This document shows positions 6,801 through 8,574 of a DNA stretch of 8,574 bases, piece by piece. The notes beneath the pieces were generated by a model. That model ran no database searches and was not told where the DNA came from. It saw nothing but the letters and a program-made list of their open reading frames with translations. The stretch comes from JBCDBD01 sp039184335 (GTDB taxonomy: Bacteria > Bacteroidota > Bacteroidia > Flavobacteriales > Flavobacteriaceae): positions 1 to 8,574 of the forward strand of contig JBCDBD010000076.1 in the NCBI GenBank assembly GCA_039184335.1. Direction: 5' to 3'. Position 1 is the first letter of the stretch. The number at the start of each line of letters is the position of its first letter. The translations under genes and the position numbers were made by a program.

Positions 6801-8375
6801 CAAGGGGGGGTTGGTGACCTGTGCAAAAAGCTGCTTAAAATAATTGTAGATGAGTTGCGGCCTTTCTGAAAGTACGGCGATGGGGGTATCTGACCCCATG
6901 GAACCGATGGGCTCCTTTCCATTTTTGGCCATCGGCATGATAATGGTATTGATATCTTCTTGGGTATAGCCAAAGGCAGCCCTTCTTTTGTGCAGGGGGA
7001 ACCCACCGAAAAAAACAGGACAGTCGTTGTAGGGAATATCCTTTAAATGCACCAAATTACTTTTGAGCCATTTTTGGTAAGGATGTTGTTTCGCAATATT
7101 TTCCTTGATCTCTTCATCGTTGACGATACGTCCTTCTTCCATATTGACCAAGAACATTTTACCGGGTTCCAATCGGCCATGGAACGCAATGTCTTCAGGG
7201 TCAAGGTCGACCACTCCGGTTTCAGAAGACATAATCACATATCCCTTTTTGGTTACTGAATACCGCGACGGTCGCAATCCGTTTCTGTCCAATACGGCAC
7301 CGATGTAATTTCCATCGGTAAAGGGAATGGAGGCAGGCCCGTCCCAGGGTTCCATCAAACAGGAGTTATATTCGTAAAATGCACGCTTAGCGGCTGACAT
7401 TTCCTTGTCTTTTTCCCATGCTTCCGGCACCAACATCATCATTACCTCGGGCAATGAACGCCCGGTCATCAATAAGAGCTCGACGACCATGTCCATACTG
7501 GCAGAATCTGATTTTTGGGGCAAGACCGTGGGTAAAATGGCCTTGATATCTTCACCGAACCAATCACTTTTCAACAGTTCTTCCCTTGAGCGCATGCGGG
7601 CCACATTGCCACGAAGGGTGTTGATCTCACCATTGTGGCACATGTATCGAAAAGGCTGTGCCAGATCCCAAGTCGGAAAAGTATTGGTCGAAAACCGCTG
7701 GTGCACCAATGCCAATCGTGTCACTACGCGCGGGTCGAGCAGATCTTCATAGTATTTACTGATATCATTTGGCATCAACAGCCCCTTGAATATGATGATC
7801 TTGGTTGATAAGCTTGGCAGGTAAAAGAAACCACTCTGTGAAAGTTTTGAACTGGTGATGGCATGTTCGGTTACCTTTCTTGCGATAAAGAGTTTAAGGT
7901 TGAATTGAAAATGGTCTGTGCTTTGCCCCTTGGCAATAAAGACCTGTTTGATGAACGGCTCGGTCTCTGAGGCGATTCTTCCAGGAACAGAACGGTTTAC
8001 GGGAACATTGCGCCAACCCAAAAGCTCAAGACCCTGTTTTTTGATGTTCTCCTCAAAAACAGTAATGCAAAAATTTCGTTGGTTCTCTTTTTGTGGAAGA
8101 AATACATTGCCCACGGCATAGTTGCCTGGTTCAGGTAGCTCAAAATGGCAGCTTTCCTGAAAGAAGTCGTGGGGTATGTCAATGAGGATGCCCGCGCCAT
8201 CACCTGTCTTTCCATCTGCGCTTACAGCGCCCCTATGCTCCAGTTTGTCCAGAATTTCCAATGCCTTATGGATAATGTCGTTCGACTTTTTTCCCTTAAG
8301 GCTGCAAATAAAACCTGCACCGCAATTGTCATGCTCAAACTCTGGTAAATAGAGCCCTTGTCTTTGTAACTTCAT
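3870..8375 (-). CDS. gltB: Glutamate synthase, large (alpha) subunit
   Basis: GltB converts glutamine and 2-oxoglutarate to two glutamates: ammonia released in the amidotransferase domain is channelled to an FMN site. It is 1501 residues, full length for the bacterial enzyme and with no frameshift. Cys18 in HDNCGAGF is the class II amidotransferase nucleophile, so residues 1-17 are a propeptide that must be removed. The amidotransferase domain covers about 18-430, with RGAVSADGKTGDGAG (49-63) and CHNGEINTLRGN (246-257). The central domain covers about 470-760. The FMN-binding barrel covers about 830-1210, with KPGEGGQLPGPKV (959-971), the PPPHHDIYSIEDL stretch and GYDGGTGASP (1047-1056). The 3Fe-4S ligands are Cys1124, 1130 and 1135, spaced CX5CX4C as in characterised enzymes. 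The C-terminal beta-helix domain (about 1260-1440) is glycine-rich. The start is fixed by the normal short propeptide before Cys18. It is the first gene of the operon with gltD, 11 bases upstream of it. Regulation may act through the AT-rich upstream region and its AACGTT dyad. Confidence 0.98.
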   Translation of the reverse strand: MKLQRQGLYLPEFEHDNCGAGFICSLKGKKSNDIIHKALEILDKLEHRGAVSADGKTGDGAGILIDIPHDFFQESCHFELPEPGNYAVGNVFLPQKENQRNFCITVFEENIKKQGLELLGWRNVPVNRSVPGRIASETEPFIKQVFIAKGQSTDHFQFNLKLFIARKVTEHAITSSKLSQSGFFYLPSLSTKIIIFKGLLMPNDISKYYEDLLDPRVVTRLALVHQRFSTNTFPTWDLAQPFRYMCHNGEINTLRGNVARMRSREELLKSDWFGEDIKAILPTVLPQKSDSASMDMVVELLLMTGRSLPEVMMMLVPEAWEKDKEMSAAKRAFYEYNSCLMEPWDGPASIPFTDGNYIGAVLDRNGLRPSRYSVTKKGYVIMSSETGVVDLDPEDIAFHGRLEPGKMFLVNMEEGRIVNDEEIKENIAKQHPYQKWLKSNLVHLKDIPYNDCPVFFGGFPLHKRRAAFGYTQEDINTIIMPMAKNGKEPIGSMGSDTPIAVLSERPQLIYNYFKQLFAQVTNPPLDGIREELITDISLTLGSDQNIFDINELHCRKLKIQNPVISKEDLDKIKNYDSSPDYKVVSISILYQISKGHNGLEEALDSILLQASHAIDEGANIIILSDRMVSKEMAAIPALLACSYVNSGLRGMGKRSRLSIIVESAEPREVHHFALLFGFGASAINPYMVNEIIGEQIKENNIAEFTFEEAVQRYNKAIGKGILKVMNKIGISTLNSYRGSQLFECIGINTKVVDKYFPNTPTRIEGIGLYEIEKEIAKRHHKAFSSEEVAANLDLEIGGEYRWRRDGEKHMFNPMSIAKLQKAVRNNEPNTYSEYAQLVNGQSKNLMTIRGLFEFSNYDPIPIEEVEPWTEIVKRFKTGAMSYGSISKEAHENLAIAMNRIGGKSNSGEGGEDAKRFYRNQSGDWKNSAIKQVASGRFGVTSNYLTNAKEIQIKMAQGAKPGEGGQLPGPKVNPAIAKTRNSTPYVGLISPPPHHDIYSIEDLSQLIFDLKSANRDARVNVKLVSEVGVGTVAAGVAKAKADVILISGYDGGTGASPLTSLKHAGLPWELGIAEAQQTLMLNDLRSRIVLECDGQLKTGRDVAIACLLGAEEFGFATAPLVASGCIMMRVCHLNTCPVGIATQNPELRKKFKGKPEHVVNYMYFVAQELREIMAKLGFRTVNEMVGQVQKLDRKKAIAHYKAAGVDLTPILYQVEVPDETRRYNTQKQVHHIEKSIEFEIIGKAHPALFRKEKTSLHFPIHNTDRAVGAIISNEISKIYGAEGLPHNTLKLNFTGSAGQSFGAFATKGLTMVVNGNTNDYLGKGLSGAKLVIKVPYKSTLVPEENIITGNVTLYGATSGEAYINGKAGERFCVRNSGAKAVVEGIGDHGCEYMTGGIAVILGEVGRNFGAGMSGGIAYVFDEKASFKQRCNGETLNLLDVEEDNDVKQLRQLIENHYNATLSPKAQYLLENWEACLPKFIKVFPEEYKQALIRLEQEKLETL

Positions 8376-8391
8376 TTTTGAGGTATTTCTT

Positions 8392-8399
8392 CAAAAATA
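8392..8399 (-). promoter_or_regulatory. Candidate -7 promoter box for gltBD
   Basis: On the - strand this reads TATTTTTG, an exact match to TAnnTTTG. It ends 17 bases before the gltB ATG, so a start about 5-7 bases downstream would leave a leader of only about 10 nt. I see no TTTG at the usual -33 distance. In DNA this AT-rich the match could be chance, and the true promoter may lie further upstream, towards 8440-8480. Confidence 0.3.
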
Positions 8400-8451
8400 G
8401 CATTATCAATGACTTTTGTTCATTATTTTTAATGTAATACCACAAAAAAAG

Positions 8452-8473
8452 TAACGTTTGAAATAAAACGTTA
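8452..8473. promoter_or_regulatory. AACGTT dyad upstream of gltBD, possible operator
   Basis: TAACGTTT (8452-8459) and AAACGTTA (8466-8473) form a perfect 8-bp inverted repeat around the spacer GAAATA. Each arm also contains the self-complementary hexamer AACGTT, with the two copies centred 14 bp apart. A CG-centred AACGTT core is reminiscent of LacI/PurR-family operators, but no regulator gene is present here to link it to. It lies 77-98 bases upstream of the gltB start codon, and upstream of the possible divergent gene at 8524. The dyad is seen directly; its role is inferred. Confidence 0.45.
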
Positions 8474-8523
8474 AAAAATATTCATATTTAAGATTTGGTT
8501 TCCCTTAAATTGTCATTTCAATA

Positions 8524-8574
8524 ATGTTAGGGCCATACAGATTTGGTGGGTTCAAAAAAATGGGGCGTGTGCGC
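8524..8574 (+). CDS. Possible start of a divergent gene, cut by the window end
   Basis: An open frame starts with ATG at 8524 and runs 17 codons to the edge, reading MLGPYRFGGFKKMGRVR. A second in-frame ATG is at 8560. The peptide is basic and glycine-rich and I do not recognise it. No Shine-Dalgarno or clear -7 box precedes it. The opposite strand is also open over much of this stretch: one - strand frame stays open until a TAA at about 8509-8511 and another until about 8528-8530, so a gene ending here on the - strand is equally possible. With so little sequence this is only a tentative call. Confidence 0.22.
   Translation, partial: MLGPYRFGGFKKMGRVR

Noticed and set aside
8540..8574. CCACCA on the - strand (8549-8544), suggesting the 3' end of a tRNA or tmRNA
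   Set aside because: No T-arm sequence of the GTTCRAYYC type and no acceptor pairing are visible in the bases that should precede it, so the motif looks accidental.
1..8574. CRISPR array, insertion sequence, defence island or other novel multi-gene system
   Set aside because: No spaced direct repeats, transposase, integrase or nuclease-like proteins are present; nearly all coding space is gltB, gltD and one secreted protein.

Overview
The window most likely comes from a member of the Bacteroidota, probably a marine Flavobacteriaceae. Three things point there. One secreted protein ends in a type IX secretion (Por) sorting domain, a system confined to that phylum. Sequences resembling the TAnnTTTG -7 promoter box occur upstream of genes. 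The translation starts that can be placed with confidence lack a strong Shine-Dalgarno sequence. I cannot name the genus from the sequence.

Layout: the window opens inside the 3' part of a 5S rRNA on the + strand, the end of an rRNA operon. A strong GC-rich hairpin with a T-tract follows directly and closes that operon. Next come about 500 gene-free, increasingly AT-rich bases with a degenerate interspersed-repeat-like element, an AT-rich dyad and a candidate promoter. A + strand gene (636-2387) then encodes a 583-residue exported parallel beta-helix protein with a T9SS tail. It runs convergently, with only 4 bases between stop codons, into the gltBD operon on the - strand. That operon has gltB (8375-3870, 1501 aa, large subunit) upstream of gltD (3858-2392, 488 aa, small subunit), 11 bases apart. 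The last 199 bases are an AT-rich region upstream of gltB with a striking AACGTT dyad. They may also hold the first 17 codons of a divergent gene.

How the genes work together: GltB and GltD form glutamate synthase, which converts glutamine plus 2-oxoglutarate into two glutamates with electrons delivered through GltD. With glutamine synthetase (not in this window) this is the main high-affinity ammonium assimilation route. The beta-helix protein is a surface or secreted protein with no visible functional link to gltBD; the two are merely adjacent.

I found no CRISPR array, transposase, phage gene, toxin-antitoxin pair or defence system. Most of the window is ordinary core metabolism. The points worth a second look are the repeats and dyads in the non-coding parts, the structured 3' end of gltD at the tight convergent junction, and the uncharacterised T9SS cargo.
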